The notes beneath the pieces were generated by a model. The model saw nothing but the letters and a program-made list of their open reading frames with translations. It was not told the DNA's origin and did no database searches. DNA of 64,000 bases, from assembly GCA_015665275.1 (NCBI GenBank), contig JADFAL010000040.1, positions 1-64,000 on the forward strand, given 5' to 3'. This document shows positions 1 to 12,401 of the stretch, one piece after another. How positions within the stretch are numbered: position 1 is the stretch's first letter; each line of letters starts with the position of its first letter. The DNA is from Flavobacteriales bacterium. Its GTDB lineage: Bacteria > Bacteroidota > Bacteroidia > Flavobacteriales_D > Crocinitomicaceae. A program made the translations under genes and the position numbers.

Positions 1-709
1 AATGTGCTTCGCGGGCAAGATCCAAATTCCCTTCCTGAGAGGCGTGCACCATTTGAGCGAATCGTTTCGGGAAAGCATTTGCAACCACTGAAATAACGCC
101 ATCAGCTCCTGATGCAATCATGGGCATGGTAATCGCGTCATCTCCGGAAAGCACTGAGAATCCCATCGGTTTGTGTTGAATGATTTCCATAATTTGAGAA
201 AAATCACCAGACGCTTCCTTCATAGCTACAACGTTGTCAATCTTTGCTAGTTCCAATGTAGTTGCGGCACTCACATTCGATCCAGTACGCCCTGGAACGT
301 TATAAAGAATAATTGGTAAATCCGTGCATGTTGCTAGATGCTTGTAATGCGCAATTATTCCTTGCTGCGTAGGTTTGTTGTAATACGGTGACACCGATAA
401 AATCCCATCTACTCCCGCGTTATCGAGCGATTTTAGCGTATTTCCAACTTCAACCGTATTGTTCCCACCGATTCCAAAAACAATCTTCAGCGCTCCGTTA
501 TTCTCTTCTTGAACCGCTTTTAAAACGGCCATCTTCTCTTCCCATGACAACGTTGGCGACTCACCCGTAGTTCCTTGAACCACTAGAAAATCAGTGCCAT
601 TATCGATTTGGTAGCGAACCAATTTTCGCAGCGCATTGAAATCAATAGTGAAATCATCGTTAAATGGTGTCACGAGTGCTACACCAGAGCCTGAGAATGG
701 ATTGTTCAT
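1..709 (-). CDS. dapA: 4-hydroxy-tetrahydrodipicolinate synthase, 3' end cut by window edge
   Basis: Condenses pyruvate with aspartate semialdehyde, the first committed step of lysine and diaminopimelate synthesis in the cytosol. I translated the minus strand from the ATG at 709; 236 codons remain open to the left edge, against about 290 residues in the family, so only the C-terminus is missing. Visible hallmarks are the TTGE motif (residues 47-50), the catalytic Tyr136 in LYNVPGRTG and the Schiff-base Lys164 in VAMKEASGD. The ATG directly follows the TAG stop of the upstream DUF6913 gene, so it is the last visible gene of a ligA-DUF6913-dapA operon, an arrangement I recall as common in Flavobacteriia. 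Identification is firm. Confidence 0.95.
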   Translation of the reverse strand, partial: MNNPFSGSGVALVTPFNDDFTIDFNALRKLVRYQIDNGTDFLVVQGTTGESPTLSWEEKMAVLKAVQEENNGALKIVFGIGGNNTVEVGNTLKSLDNAGVDGILSVSPYYNKPTQQGIIAHYKHLATCTDLPIILYNVPGRTGSNVSAATTLELAKIDNVVAMKEASGDFSQIMEIIQHKPMGFSVLSGDDAITMPMIASGADGVISVVANAFPKRFAQMVHASQEGNLDLAREAH

Positions 710-4097
<3,388 letters not shown>

Positions 4098-4098
<1 letters not shown>

Positions 4099-4757
4099 TA
4101 CTCGCTGACTTTCTCACCGAAATAAAAGGAATACCCAAAACCAATAAAGAAAAATTGGGTCGAATTGTCCAAAACATCTGGCGTGTAGTCACCGTTTGAA
4201 GTCAACCCGATATCGACAGGCTCATAAGGGAACCCGTAAAACGTATATCCCAAATTTAAGCGGTACGAATTCCGTTCATCTGCCTTAAGAATCAAACTAA
4301 ACACCGGCTCTGCAAATACGTTCGACCAATTCAAACGGTTTCGAAACTCGGGTTCATCAACAGGCTGCACCAAAGTATTAATGAAATGCTGTGCGTAGCC
4401 CACTTTCACTCCGAAGTCTACTCCGAAAGTCTGACCGTAGAATTTATCCCATCCTACTTTCGCAAATGCCCCACCGGTATGCAAACCGCCGAAAACGGGT
4501 TGTGAAATGGCAAACTCATTCACCGTGAAGTATGAATACTTCAATCCAAGCCCAACGTTTAAATGGAACGGAAAACTATATTGCTGATACGTATTAATTG
4601 TGACGAGCCCCTGCATGATGTCGCAAAATGGTTGATTCGAGGTCGCAACGGGCAATCCCAACTCAACATTCCAAGTGTATTTGGGCTCATATTCGCCTTG
4701 CGCTCTTCCGGCAAAACAAACGATAACGAAGGTTAGTAGTACAATACCTCTTTTCAT
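4098..4757 (-). CDS. exported protein, probable outer-membrane beta-barrel
   Basis: First gene of the minus-strand operon ending in dapA. I prefer the ATG at 4757 (MKRGIVLLTFVIVCFAGRAQ) over an in-frame ATG seven codons upstream, because it gives a clean signal peptide ending in GRAQ. The mature part (about 200 residues) alternates short aromatic-rich strands and glycine turns and ends with an aromatic-rich strand (FIGFGYSFYFGEKVSE), the pattern of a small outer-membrane barrel. No family is recognised and the function is unknown. The stop overlaps the prmC start as TAATG. Confidence 0.7.
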
Positions 4758-4952
4758 GTGTAAATGTTCTCTTTTCAATAGTCACACGGAAGCCGCAGGA
4801 AAATTTTAATCATTCCATATGTTGAATGTTCTCATAAAATTTGCAAGCCAGTTTCATAGTCAATAGAACAACGCTAAACTACCAATTAAATTTTAACGGC
4901 AGATTAGAAAATCTATATTCCAAGTTTGTCACTATTAGAACAATTTCCTGAC

Positions 4953-4960
4953 TACTTTTG
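4953..4960 (+). promoter_or_regulatory. Bacteroidota -7 box TACTTTTG before the EamA gene
   Basis: Exact match to TAnnTTTG, ending 11 nt before the ATG at 4972. A TTTG at 4925-4928 is 24 nt upstream, slightly outside the usual spacing, so the -33 element is uncertain. The predicted transcript would have only a few leader bases. Confidence 0.5.
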
Positions 4961-4971
4961 TTACTGTGAAC

Positions 4972-5862
4972 ATGGGAATTGTCTATATTATCCTGTCAGG
5001 GATTTGTTTTTTGATCGTGAATTTTTTCGTTAAAACGCTCGGCCCCGGACAGAGTAATGTTCTTACGGATCACCTTAATTTACAGGAATATCCGGCGCAT
5101 GAATTGGTTTTAGCACGATCCATTGTTTCGTTCGCGATGAGTTATGTCATTATTCGAAGAAAAAAACTTCCTGTTTTCGGCTATAACAAGAAATGGTTAT
5201 TAATTCGAGGACTGGCTGGAACGGCAGCATTAACCATCTTCTTCTATACGATGCATTACTTGCCTTTAGCCGTGGCTTTAACGATTCAATATCTGGCTCC
5301 TATTTTCACGATTATTTTTGCGATGATTTTACTAAAAGAGCGGATTCGCTGGATTCAGTGGCCGTTTATAGGAATGGCATTCGGGGGTACTTTGTTACTC
5401 GCTTTTAGCAATCAAGGTAGCGATGCCGATTTCGGTGGATTATCTCCCCTTTGGCTTGGCGCGGGGATGATAGCCGCAGTGCTATCGGGCGTAGCTTACG
5501 TCGCCATCATGAAACTAAAACCTACTGATGCCCCCATTACGATTGTGATGTATTTCCCAATGATTGCTATTCCATTTATGATTTTGTTGTGCCTGTGGGA
5601 GTTCACCGTTCCTCAAGGAATTGAGTGGTTGTTCTTGCTCATTATTGGTGTGTTCACACAATTTGCTCAGATTACCATGACCCGAGCATTGCACTCCGGA
5701 AACGCTGCCACAATTGTTCCTTTTCAGTATCTCGGTGCGATCTACGGATTCATAGTTGGGTACTTTATTTTCCTTGAATCACTGAGCAACACCTTGCTAA
5801 TAGGAATGTCTCTTGTATTGTTTGGAGTTATTGTGAATTCGGTTTTGAGACAGAGAAGTTAG
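4972..5862 (+). CDS. EamA/DMT family transporter
   Basis: Inner-membrane protein of 296 residues with about ten hydrophobic helices in two EamA repeats (roughly residues 2-135 and 150-293). The repeat signature is clear around ALTIQYLAPIFTIIFAMILL and again in the C-terminal half at GNAATIVPFQYLGAIYGFIV. The family exports or imports small metabolites such as amino acids; no substrate can be read from sequence. A GTG two codons upstream is possible, but the ATG at 4972 better fits the promoter box. It converges on a relic gene whose end overlaps its stop. Confidence 0.88.
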   Translation: MGIVYIILSGICFLIVNFFVKTLGPGQSNVLTDHLNLQEYPAHELVLARSIVSFAMSYVIIRRKKLPVFGYNKKWLLIRGLAGTAALTIFFYTMHYLPLAVALTIQYLAPIFTIIFAMILLKERIRWIQWPFIGMAFGGTLLLAFSNQGSDADFGGLSPLWLGAGMIAAVLSGVAYVAIMKLKPTDAPITIVMYFPMIAIPFMILLCLWEFTVPQGIEWLFLLIIGVFTQFAQITMTRALHSGNAATIVPFQYLGAIYGFIVGYFIFLESLSNTLLIGMSLVLFGVIVNSVLRQRS

Positions 5863-6215
5863 GGAGCTATAAGTTCTTGAGTTATGAATTGTTGGAAGGT
5901 GGAAGTTGGAACTTTTGCTGCTTCATCATTGATGTATTTCAAACTAAGCACGTGAAACCCATTGTTTGCAGCATGTTTGGGGAAAAGAACTGATTGATAT
6001 GGAGCAGCAAAAGTTCCAACCATATGTACTAAAAGTGTATTCCGAGGCGTACAGTCTGGATTGAAGAATGTATAATGTCGCGGCAACTCAACGGGAATAT
6101 TGGAATCTGTATCGCTAGCTCTTACCTGATCGATAATCAGAGCGTTGGTGTCACACGATTGCGCATGCATTGAAAAGCTTAAGGATAAAGCAATAAAGGT
6201 CAGTAGGTTACTCAT
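5859..6215 (-). pseudogene. truncated alpha/beta-hydrolase-like exported protein
   Basis: A 118-codon frame with a signal peptide (MSNLLTFIALSLSFSMHAQS) and a segment LLVHMVGTF...LFPKHAANNGFHVLSLKY that resembles the first strands of an alpha/beta-hydrolase-like Bacteroidota family normally several hundred residues long. After KYINDEAAK the text changes to sequence whose DNA looks like low-complexity intergenic junk, and it stops after 17 codons. No nucleophile, acid or histidine can be assigned. I infer a 3' deletion leaving an N-terminal relic; an intact short exported protein is the alternative. Confidence 0.55.
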
Positions 6216-6341
6216 GGTATAAAGGTAGGAAATTGAGACGAAAGGTAGAAGGTTAATAGTTGTAGGTAGAAGGATGAAGGTTTCGTCAACATTCGCATCT
6301 TGGCTACTTCAGTAGACTCAGTAAAGCGCTGGTTCGAAGAC

Positions 6342-6438
6342 CTCAGATTTAATGCCAATTTGGCTCGATGACCGCATCTGAAAATTCTTGGAATCTGAGT
6401 GAATTAAAATCATTCTTGGAATCTTAGTGAAAATTGGC
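6342..6438. repeat. nested palindromes around a 28-bp tandem repeat
   Basis: Within the 260-bp spacer 6216-6475, the words ATTCTTGGAATCTGAGTGAA (6384-6403) and ATTCTTGGAATCTTAGTGAA (6412-6431) repeat with a 28-bp period. CTCAGATT (6342-6349) is inverted as AATCTGAG (6392-6399), and the palindrome GCCAATTTGGC (6354-6364) is echoed as AAATTGGC (6431-6438). The left part of the spacer (6222-6283) is a purine-rich AGGTAGAAGG-like stretch. No gene is visible here. Confidence 0.6.
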
Positions 6439-6475
6439 AAAAACGAGCGATTGAAATTCGTAAATTGTGTTCGCT

Positions 6476-7396
6476 ATGGAATCAACAATCAATCAAGGGA
6501 AGATTGCACGATTCGGGAATATTGAATTACTTGCCAGACAAGTAGTTGAAGGATTCATCACTGGATTGCACAAAAGTCCCTTTCACGGTTTCTCGGTAGA
6601 ATTTGCCGAGCATCGTTTATATAACAAAGGAGAATCAACACGCCACATCGATTGGAAGTTGTACGCTCGGACAGGAAAACTATTCACCAAAAAGTATGAG
6701 GAGGAAACAAATCTTCGTTGTCAAATTGTGATAGACTGCTCCAGTTCGATGCTTTTCCCAGTGGGAGAAGATCAAACAAAATTGAGTTTTTCAATTTATT
6801 CCGCTGCCTCCATCATAGAGTTATTGAAACGTCAGAGAGATGCCGTTGGACTTTCCTTGTTTACGGATCGTGTTGAAGTGCATACCCCAGCAAAATCATC
6901 TGTACGCCATCACCGATTTTTATACAGCGAGATGGAGAAACACCTGCATCAATACGAAAAATCAGATCGGAAGACTACCTCCACCATTCAGACTTTGCAC
7001 GACATCGCTGAGTTGACGCATAAAAGAAGTTTGGTGGTTATTTTCTCTGATTTGTTGGACAATCCGGAAAAAACGGATGAGTTTTTCCAGGCGTTGCAGC
7101 ATTTGAAACACAACAAGCACGAAGTCATTGTATTCCACACCATAGATAAACGAACAGAACTCAATTTTGAATTGGAGAATCGCCCGTACAATATCATTGA
7201 TATGGAATCTGGGGAATCTATGAAGTTACAACCGAACCAATTAAAGGAGGCCTATACTACAGCCATAGGAAGTTATTTCAAGGAAATAGAAATGTGTTGT
7301 TCTGATTACGCCATTGATTTCATGCCTGCAGATATCAACGAAGGGTACAATCACGTTTTGTTGCAGTACTTATTGAAGCGGCAGAAGTTGCATTGA
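6476..7396 (+). CDS. DUF58 domain protein with von Willebrand A-like fold
   Basis: Soluble 306-residue protein. The conserved DUF58 block RHIDWKLYARTGKLFTKKYE (about 56-75) is followed by a vWA-like strand with a MIDAS-type DCSSS (87-91). DUF58 proteins usually sit beside a MoxR AAA+ ATPase and act in assembly or activation of envelope complexes, but no MoxR gene is adjacent here. The start is the ATG at 6476; a GTG three codons upstream is in frame, but the ATG starts the conserved text. The upstream word TAAATTGTG (6461-6469) only weakly resembles the -7 box. Confidence 0.88.
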   Translation: MESTINQGKIARFGNIELLARQVVEGFITGLHKSPFHGFSVEFAEHRLYNKGESTRHIDWKLYARTGKLFTKKYEEETNLRCQIVIDCSSSMLFPVGEDQTKLSFSIYSAASIIELLKRQRDAVGLSLFTDRVEVHTPAKSSVRHHRFLYSEMEKHLHQYEKSDRKTTSTIQTLHDIAELTHKRSLVVIFSDLLDNPEKTDEFFQALQHLKHNKHEVIVFHTIDKRTELNFELENRPYNIIDMESGESMKLQPNQLKEAYTTAIGSYFKEIEMCCSDYAIDFMPADINEGYNHVLLQYLLKRQKLH

Positions 7397-7500
7397 AACT
7401 CTAGACTGAAGACCGCTGCACTTTTAGATAAAGGACCGTTCGTTGTACTCACTTCTAGACGGTAGATTCTTTGGTTACATCAAAGTCTTACGTCTAACAC

Positions 7501-8874
7501 CTAAGCCTTATGCGCCTCCTTCGTTAAATCAAATACGGATTTTACCGGTGAGAAGACTTCTTTTGGAATTTCTACGAACACTGTATTCCAATTGTGCATG
7601 CTTCCATTCCACAAACCGGGAAGTTCACGATAACGCAAAACTCCGCCGCCATGAGGCTTATTTACGACAAGATATTTAGAGACATCAACAAATCTTTCTA
7701 GGTCTAACTGATTCCCATTGATATCTGTTTTCGATAAAGCAATGAATACCGGATTGAAATGACTGCTCTCCTCCACCAATGGCTTATCCTTCTCGGAGAT
7801 TTGAACTTTCTCTACGATTTGTTTAGTGACAACTCCATTATCATCAATCCAGAACGGTCCACCGCCCGGTGCCCCTTCATTCACAACCATTCCACAGACA
7901 CGCGAAGGCCTATTTGCATGTTGTTTCAGTCGATTCACATCACACGACGCCATTTCTTGCTCTGAAAGAAATTGGTATTTCTCGTTCAATACGGCTAAAC
8001 CTTCCTCACTGAAGTTTTTCGTAAGTTTTTCAATGTCTGATTTAAACTCTAACAACAAGCCAGCACAATACTTCCAAACTCTTTGATTTAAAGTAGCTTT
8101 ATTCGGGTGCTGAACGTTGTCTATATTTTTAATGAAAACCAAATCGGATTTGATAGCATTCAAATTCTTCAGTAGCGCACCATGTCCTGCCGGTCTTCGA
8201 AGCGGAGCGTTTTCTACTTCCACCAAATCACCTTCTTCGTCAAAGCAATATGCATCGGCAGCACTGTCTTGATGAGAAAACGAAACAATGGATTCCAAAT
8301 CCATCAATCCCAATTCCTGAAGGCTTTCCAAAACTTGGCCTTCAAAGTCCTTTTGGATGGTGAAATGAACCTTGCCTTCACTCCCTAACAATCGTATCGC
8401 TTGCTTAAGTTGTTCTTGAAACGGATTGACTGTCCCTTCCTCCGTTCGATGGAATGGAATTAAGCCTTTGGGGCGATCCGAGAATTTCATTCCATCTTCA
8501 CTGATCAAGTACTCCGCTAAATAAATGGACTGTAACGCTTCAAATTTCTCCCGAACAACCAGCGGAAGTTCTTGAAACAAAGCCAAGGCTGGAAGTTCAT
8601 CAAAAAAAGACGTAAGAGCATCGGATTCTTCGCCCGTAGTTACAAATTGAGCCAATTCAGCGAACATTCTCGAACCTGAACCAGACGCAGGGATAAAAAA
8701 GGAAGCCTTCCCTTCCCACGAATCGTATCGCTCAGAAAAGTATTCTTTTTCAAGATCGTTTAAACGAAGAATTCCTTTACCAATAACACAAGAGCCTACT
8801 AATTTTACAGTATTTGCCCCTCCTGAAATATCGCTTTTTTGTTGTTCGATGGACGATTTATCGTATGTACTCAT
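7501..8874 (-). CDS. DUF4301 family protein
   Basis: A 457-residue cytosolic protein conserved in Bacteroidota. It contains PASGSGSRM (62-70), similar to the nucleotide-binding loop of sugar nucleotidyltransferases, and the later blocks RRPAGHGALL and GAPGGGPFW, which suggest a nucleotide- or sugar-phosphate-binding enzyme. The reaction is unknown. The start is taken at the ATG at 8874; the frame is open 44 codons further upstream, but that part runs into the divergent gene and lacks conserved text. Upstream it faces a methyltransferase gene across a 51-bp spacer. Downstream, 7397-7500 holds only low-complexity sequence. Confidence 0.82.
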   Translation of the reverse strand: MSTYDKSSIEQQKSDISGGANTVKLVGSCVIGKGILRLNDLEKEYFSERYDSWEGKASFFIPASGSGSRMFAELAQFVTTGEESDALTSFFDELPALALFQELPLVVREKFEALQSIYLAEYLISEDGMKFSDRPKGLIPFHRTEEGTVNPFQEQLKQAIRLLGSEGKVHFTIQKDFEGQVLESLQELGLMDLESIVSFSHQDSAADAYCFDEEGDLVEVENAPLRRPAGHGALLKNLNAIKSDLVFIKNIDNVQHPNKATLNQRVWKYCAGLLLEFKSDIEKLTKNFSEEGLAVLNEKYQFLSEQEMASCDVNRLKQHANRPSRVCGMVVNEGAPGGGPFWIDDNGVVTKQIVEKVQISEKDKPLVEESSHFNPVFIALSKTDINGNQLDLERFVDVSKYLVVNKPHGGGVLRYRELPGLWNGSMHNWNTVFVEIPKEVFSPVKSVFDLTKEAHKA

Positions 8875-8925
8875 ATCTTCGTGGAAGGATCTTACTCTTA
8901 ATTCGTGTTTTTGGGCTTCGAATAT

Positions 8926-9672
8926 ATGAAATATCGATGGAACGCTAAACGGCGTCATGGCGTTCATTCTCCGTTTGTTTACGAACTTACGGACAAATGC
9001 TTGCAAACTCCAATTTCAAAAGCGTTCAAAGATCGGATGGCCTCACTAAAATCAAGACTGAAGGGAAATCAACGAACAATTGAAATTACAGATCATGGTG
9101 TTGGCTCCAAACGCATGGGAAACACGAGGTCTCTCGGTCAGCTTTATAAGAATAGCAGCAGCAAGGGGAAATACGGAAAGTTGCTGTTTCAGTTGATGCA
9201 ACATTACAAGTTAGAGTCTGCACTCGAGTTGGGAACATCCATTGGAATTGGTTCTGTGAGTTTATCGACTGGAAACGAAGCGGCATCGGTTACTACTATT
9301 GAAGGGTGTCCGAGTACGAGAAAGGAAGCTTTATCGAATTTCGAATTATTGGGATTGACAAACATTCATTCGTTGGAAGGTACATTTTCCGAAGTCATTC
9401 CAAAGCTTGATAAAGGAACCTACGATTTGATTTTTATCGACGGGCATCATGATGGAGTCGCGACGCTTGAATACATAGAGCAATTACTACCGTATACTCA
9501 TGACGATACTTTTTTCATTCTTGATGATATTCGTTGGAGCTCTTCAATGCAATCTGCTTGGGAGCAATTAAAAGAGGACGAACGTTTCCATGTCACCATT
9601 GATTTATTCAGAATGGGGATCGTTTTATTACGCCCACAGCAAGAAAAAGAGCACTTTGATATTCTTCTCTAG
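8926..9672 (+). CDS. class I SAM-dependent methyltransferase
   Basis: 248 residues. After an N-terminal segment (KRRHGVHSPFVYELTDKCL) typical of a Flavobacteriia-wide group, a Rossmann motif I appears at ALELGTSIGIGS (99-110), and motif II/III-like DLIFIDGHHDG follows, as in O-methyltransferases of the Methyltransf_24 type. The substrate cannot be deduced. The start ATG at 8926 is preferred to an in-frame GTG at 8905. It is divergent from the DUF4301 gene and its last four bases overlap the convergent anti-sigma-like gene. Confidence 0.82.
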   Translation: MKYRWNAKRRHGVHSPFVYELTDKCLQTPISKAFKDRMASLKSRLKGNQRTIEITDHGVGSKRMGNTRSLGQLYKNSSSKGKYGKLLFQLMQHYKLESALELGTSIGIGSVSLSTGNEAASVTTIEGCPSTRKEALSNFELLGLTNIHSLEGTFSEVIPKLDKGTYDLIFIDGHHDGVATLEYIEQLLPYTHDDTFFILDDIRWSSSMQSAWEQLKEDERFHVTIDLFRMGIVLLRPQQEKEHFDILL

Positions 9673-10337
9673 AACGTCGCTGTTAACAAATCAAACATTT
9701 CTGGTGCTTCGCTGGCAGGCTGCGATACCGCAACAAAAACACCGTCTGGATGATTGCTAGCAGAAGCAGATGCGCCAGTAGCAGATGCGCCTGGAGCCGG
9801 TGCAGCGGAAGCAACTAAAATTGGTTCCTCGCTGCGTTTTGTTTCCGTTTCCCTCTTTAAAATTATCGGATCTTCATTTGTATCAGCTACAGGTTCGGCC
9901 TTTAGATTTTGAGACTTCTGTCTTGTTTCTAATTGCTCTACTTGAGCGACTTGTTGAGTTGATTCCGGGTTTTCGATCTGTGAATCGGAGCTCCAAAACG
10001 GAACAAGCAACAACGCAAGCAAGGCAATTGCCGCAATTTGCGCTAATGGCTGACGGTACAGAGGCTTCCCCTTGGGCACAACCACTGCCAGCACCGAACT
10101 GTACCAAATCGGAGCTGCTTTCGGATAAGTAGCGTCAAACAATTCATCCAACCGCTGTTTGGTTTCTGCCTTTGGCTTCAGATTTTCCCGTGTCATTTGC
10201 TCCATGCCCAAAAACACTTCCTTCATCTGATTGTACTCATCTTCAGAAGTACAATAGGTGCTCAGTTCCTCCCGCTCTAACTCCGTAAGTACGTGAAACT
10301 CTTTTTCCATGATGGTATCGATCAAATCCTTTTTCAT
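9669..10337 (-). CDS. putative anti-sigma factor, single-pass membrane protein
   Basis: 222 residues with an acidic cytosolic N-terminus of about 95 residues (TELEREELSTYCTSEDEYNQM), one transmembrane helix (about 99-113, AQIAAIALLALLLVPF) and a low-complexity extracytoplasmic tail rich in Ala, Ser and Gln. It starts one base after the stop of the ECF sigma gene, the classic place for an anti-sigma factor. No zinc-binding HxxxCxxC motif is present, so the assignment rests on topology and context. Confidence 0.7.
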   Translation of the reverse strand: MKKDLIDTIMEKEFHVLTELEREELSTYCTSEDEYNQMKEVFLGMEQMTRENLKPKAETKQRLDELFDATYPKAAPIWYSSVLAVVVPKGKPLYRQPLAQIAAIALLALLLVPFWSSDSQIENPESTQQVAQVEQLETRQKSQNLKAEPVADTNEDPIILKRETETKRSEEPILVASAAPAPGASATGASASASNHPDGVFVAVSQPASEAPEMFDLLTATF

Positions 10338-10338
10338 C

Positions 10339-10929
10339 TTACCTGTTTAATACTGGGTTAAACGCCTCCAAACTGGAAGCCAAATATTTTGTCGCGTAGA
10401 ACAGTCTTGACTTTACCGTTCCATCGCTAATGTCTAGTATGTCTGCAATTTCCTTTATGGACAATCCATCCAAATGCCGCAATCGGAATACTTCGCTGTG
10501 TTTTTTGTCTAAGTCTTCCAGGCATTGGTGGAATTCCTCTCGGAACTGACTGTCTGCAACTTCAGAAAGCACATTGGTACCATGGTCTTCCACTGTATAA
10601 TTTTCATCAAGTCCGTTCGACGTATTTTTTCGAACCTCCTGTTTTTTGTATTCGTTCTTACACATGTTATTCGCTACAGAATACAGCCATGTTTTGAAGG
10701 TCCTATTTGGGTCGAAGAGTTCGGGCTTACGAATGATCTTGGCGAAGATATCGTGTACAAAATCTTCTGCCTTTTCCCGATCACGCCAGAGCATGCGCAT
10801 AAAGTAGCCCAATAATGGACCTGAGTAACGATGGTAAATCTCGTCAAAAGCACGCTTGTCCCCTTTGGAGATAGCTACCATCAATGACTCGTCAGTCATT
10901 TCTTTATATCGCGGTTTAACTAGGCGCAT
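10339..10929 (-). CDS. ECF-type RNA polymerase sigma factor
   Basis: 196-residue sigma-70 family protein with region 2 (FMRMLWRDREKAEDFVHDIF then FKTWLYSVANNMCKNEYKK) and region 4 (FRLRHLDGLSIKEIADILDI then GTVKSRLFYATKYL). It should direct transcription of a small stress or envelope regulon. Its ATG overlaps the stop of the upstream exported protein as TAATG, and the anti-sigma-like gene follows after one base, so expression of the three is coupled. The sensed signal is unknown. Confidence 0.93.
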   Translation of the reverse strand: MRLVKPRYKEMTDESLMVAISKGDKRAFDEIYHRYSGPLLGYFMRMLWRDREKAEDFVHDIFAKIIRKPELFDPNRTFKTWLYSVANNMCKNEYKKQEVRKNTSNGLDENYTVEDHGTNVLSEVADSQFREEFHQCLEDLDKKHSEVFRLRHLDGLSIKEIADILDISDGTVKSRLFYATKYLASSLEAFNPVLNR

Positions 10930-12272
10930 TAATAGCTTGACTTCAGCTTTTGGACTTGGTCATACTTTTTACATTGCAGACTGACCTTGTCTATCGCTTT
11001 ATCAATTTCTTTTACTTTTTGATTTTCTTCTTTTTGTCCGTACACCTTTCGAAGCTGTAAGAGCATCGGGAGGTAATTCGCAGACAATTGCTTCGATTTT
11101 TCATCCTTAGCATCATCTATGAGATGCTTGGATAGTCCGGTATTCCATAATTCTTCGTTCCTACTAAAGTTATTGTACACTTCTTGATGATATTCAAACA
11201 CCAAACCTGTCACGTACAAATTAGATTGAATCAGCAGGAAATATTCTTTGGGCGTTGTCATTGAAATACTAATCGATTTGGATGCATTCAATTCACAAAA
11301 CGCTTTTAGGTAGTTCACATCAATCACATCTTGTTCAGGAAAAGCAAACCCATCTTCTCTTAATAATCTTCGATAGAAATCGCTTTGCAAGAAGTCCAAT
11401 GAAATCAAGGTTACATCTTCTCTCACGCCTTCATCTTGTTGCTTCTTGTAAGCACTGTACGTATCATCAAAACCGTGTGTAATCAATACCCCCTGACTGG
11501 GAACAGATAAAAGTAAATCTTCAGCATATACGAGGGTATTGGCGTTCAATCTCCCCGAAGTCAACATTTTATCAATGTAAATATCTGCGCTATCGGCATC
11601 TCGAATGATGATGTTATATGCGGCCAATTGCGCATGAACATCACTGTTGTCTGGCATGATTTTCTCCGCCTCTCGTAAATTATCAATGCGGGTAACATCA
11701 TAGTTTCCAGACGTGTAGTTGAAATAATGATATTCGAATGAATTCGGTGCGTTGGTCGCAAAATATCCAACAGCATCATCCATTTCCTGTTGCTGCTCTA
11801 TTGACGGAGAGCGCTGCATTGTCTGCTGTGATGACTCAATTTTAGAATTGGTAAATCCATAGTTCGCATCTTGATATCCCGGAGCCATTTGATACGCGTT
11901 CGGGCTCGGTGGCATCGCATCCTCGGCAGCAGACATTTCCAAGGACTTCTCCTCTTCCGCTTCCTCTAAAGTCGCAGAGCGATATTTCGGTGCTGGCTTT
12001 AAGGATCGTGACTCTGCCTTCTTTACTTTTCTGTCTCGATTAATCGAAGTTCCTTTAATTTCCTTCGCTTTGTCCGCTTCGGTATCGAGAGTAATCGTAT
12101 CCTGCGAAATCACTTTCTCCTCTTCGAGCGTATAGTTGAACGAATTATTATTCAATGGCTCAAGATTGTTCGTATTCGAATTGTTATTCGTTGCCGGCAC
12201 AGGAGTTTCCTGTTGTGCAGAAACGCCGAACACACTGAAAATCAGAATACATATTTGCAAAAGTCTAAGCAT
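10929..12272 (-). CDS. exported TPR-like protein cotranscribed with the ECF sigma factor
   Basis: 447 residues from the ATG at 12272 (MLRLLQICILIFSVFGVSAQ, signal peptide); an ATG 36 codons upstream would bury the signal sequence. Residues about 25-170 are a low-complexity Asn/Glu/Ser/Pro linker. A TPR-like helical part follows (LREAEKIMPDNSDVHAQLAAYN), then GVLITHGFDDTYSAYKKQQDEGVREDV-type text that resembles the soluble C-terminal part of DUF2723-like proteins. Being the first gene of the sigma operon, it is a candidate periplasmic sensor or regulon member. That role is inference. Confidence 0.65.
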   Translation of the reverse strand: MLRLLQICILIFSVFGVSAQQETPVPATNNNSNTNNLEPLNNNSFNYTLEEEKVISQDTITLDTEADKAKEIKGTSINRDRKVKKAESRSLKPAPKYRSATLEEAEEEKSLEMSAAEDAMPPSPNAYQMAPGYQDANYGFTNSKIESSQQTMQRSPSIEQQQEMDDAVGYFATNAPNSFEYHYFNYTSGNYDVTRIDNLREAEKIMPDNSDVHAQLAAYNIIIRDADSADIYIDKMLTSGRLNANTLVYAEDLLLSVPSQGVLITHGFDDTYSAYKKQQDEGVREDVTLISLDFLQSDFYRRLLREDGFAFPEQDVIDVNYLKAFCELNASKSISISMTTPKEYFLLIQSNLYVTGLVFEYHQEVYNNFSRNEELWNTGLSKHLIDDAKDEKSKQLSANYLPMLLQLRKVYGQKEENQKVKEIDKAIDKVSLQCKKYDQVQKLKSSY

Positions 12273-12401
12273 ACCCTTTGTCGGTTTGATATCTAATACA
12301 ATCGAATTAAAAATACGTTCAATTCTTTGAAAAAAAAATTTCAATTGTGATTCGGTCAAAGATGGTGCCAAGGGAGACACTGGATATTGAGAAGCTAGAC
12401 A

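Noticed and set aside
6476-7396. DUF58 protein as part of a MoxR-vWA system
   Set aside because: No MoxR ATPase, TPR or BatA/B-like gene is adjacent, so no system can be claimed from this window.
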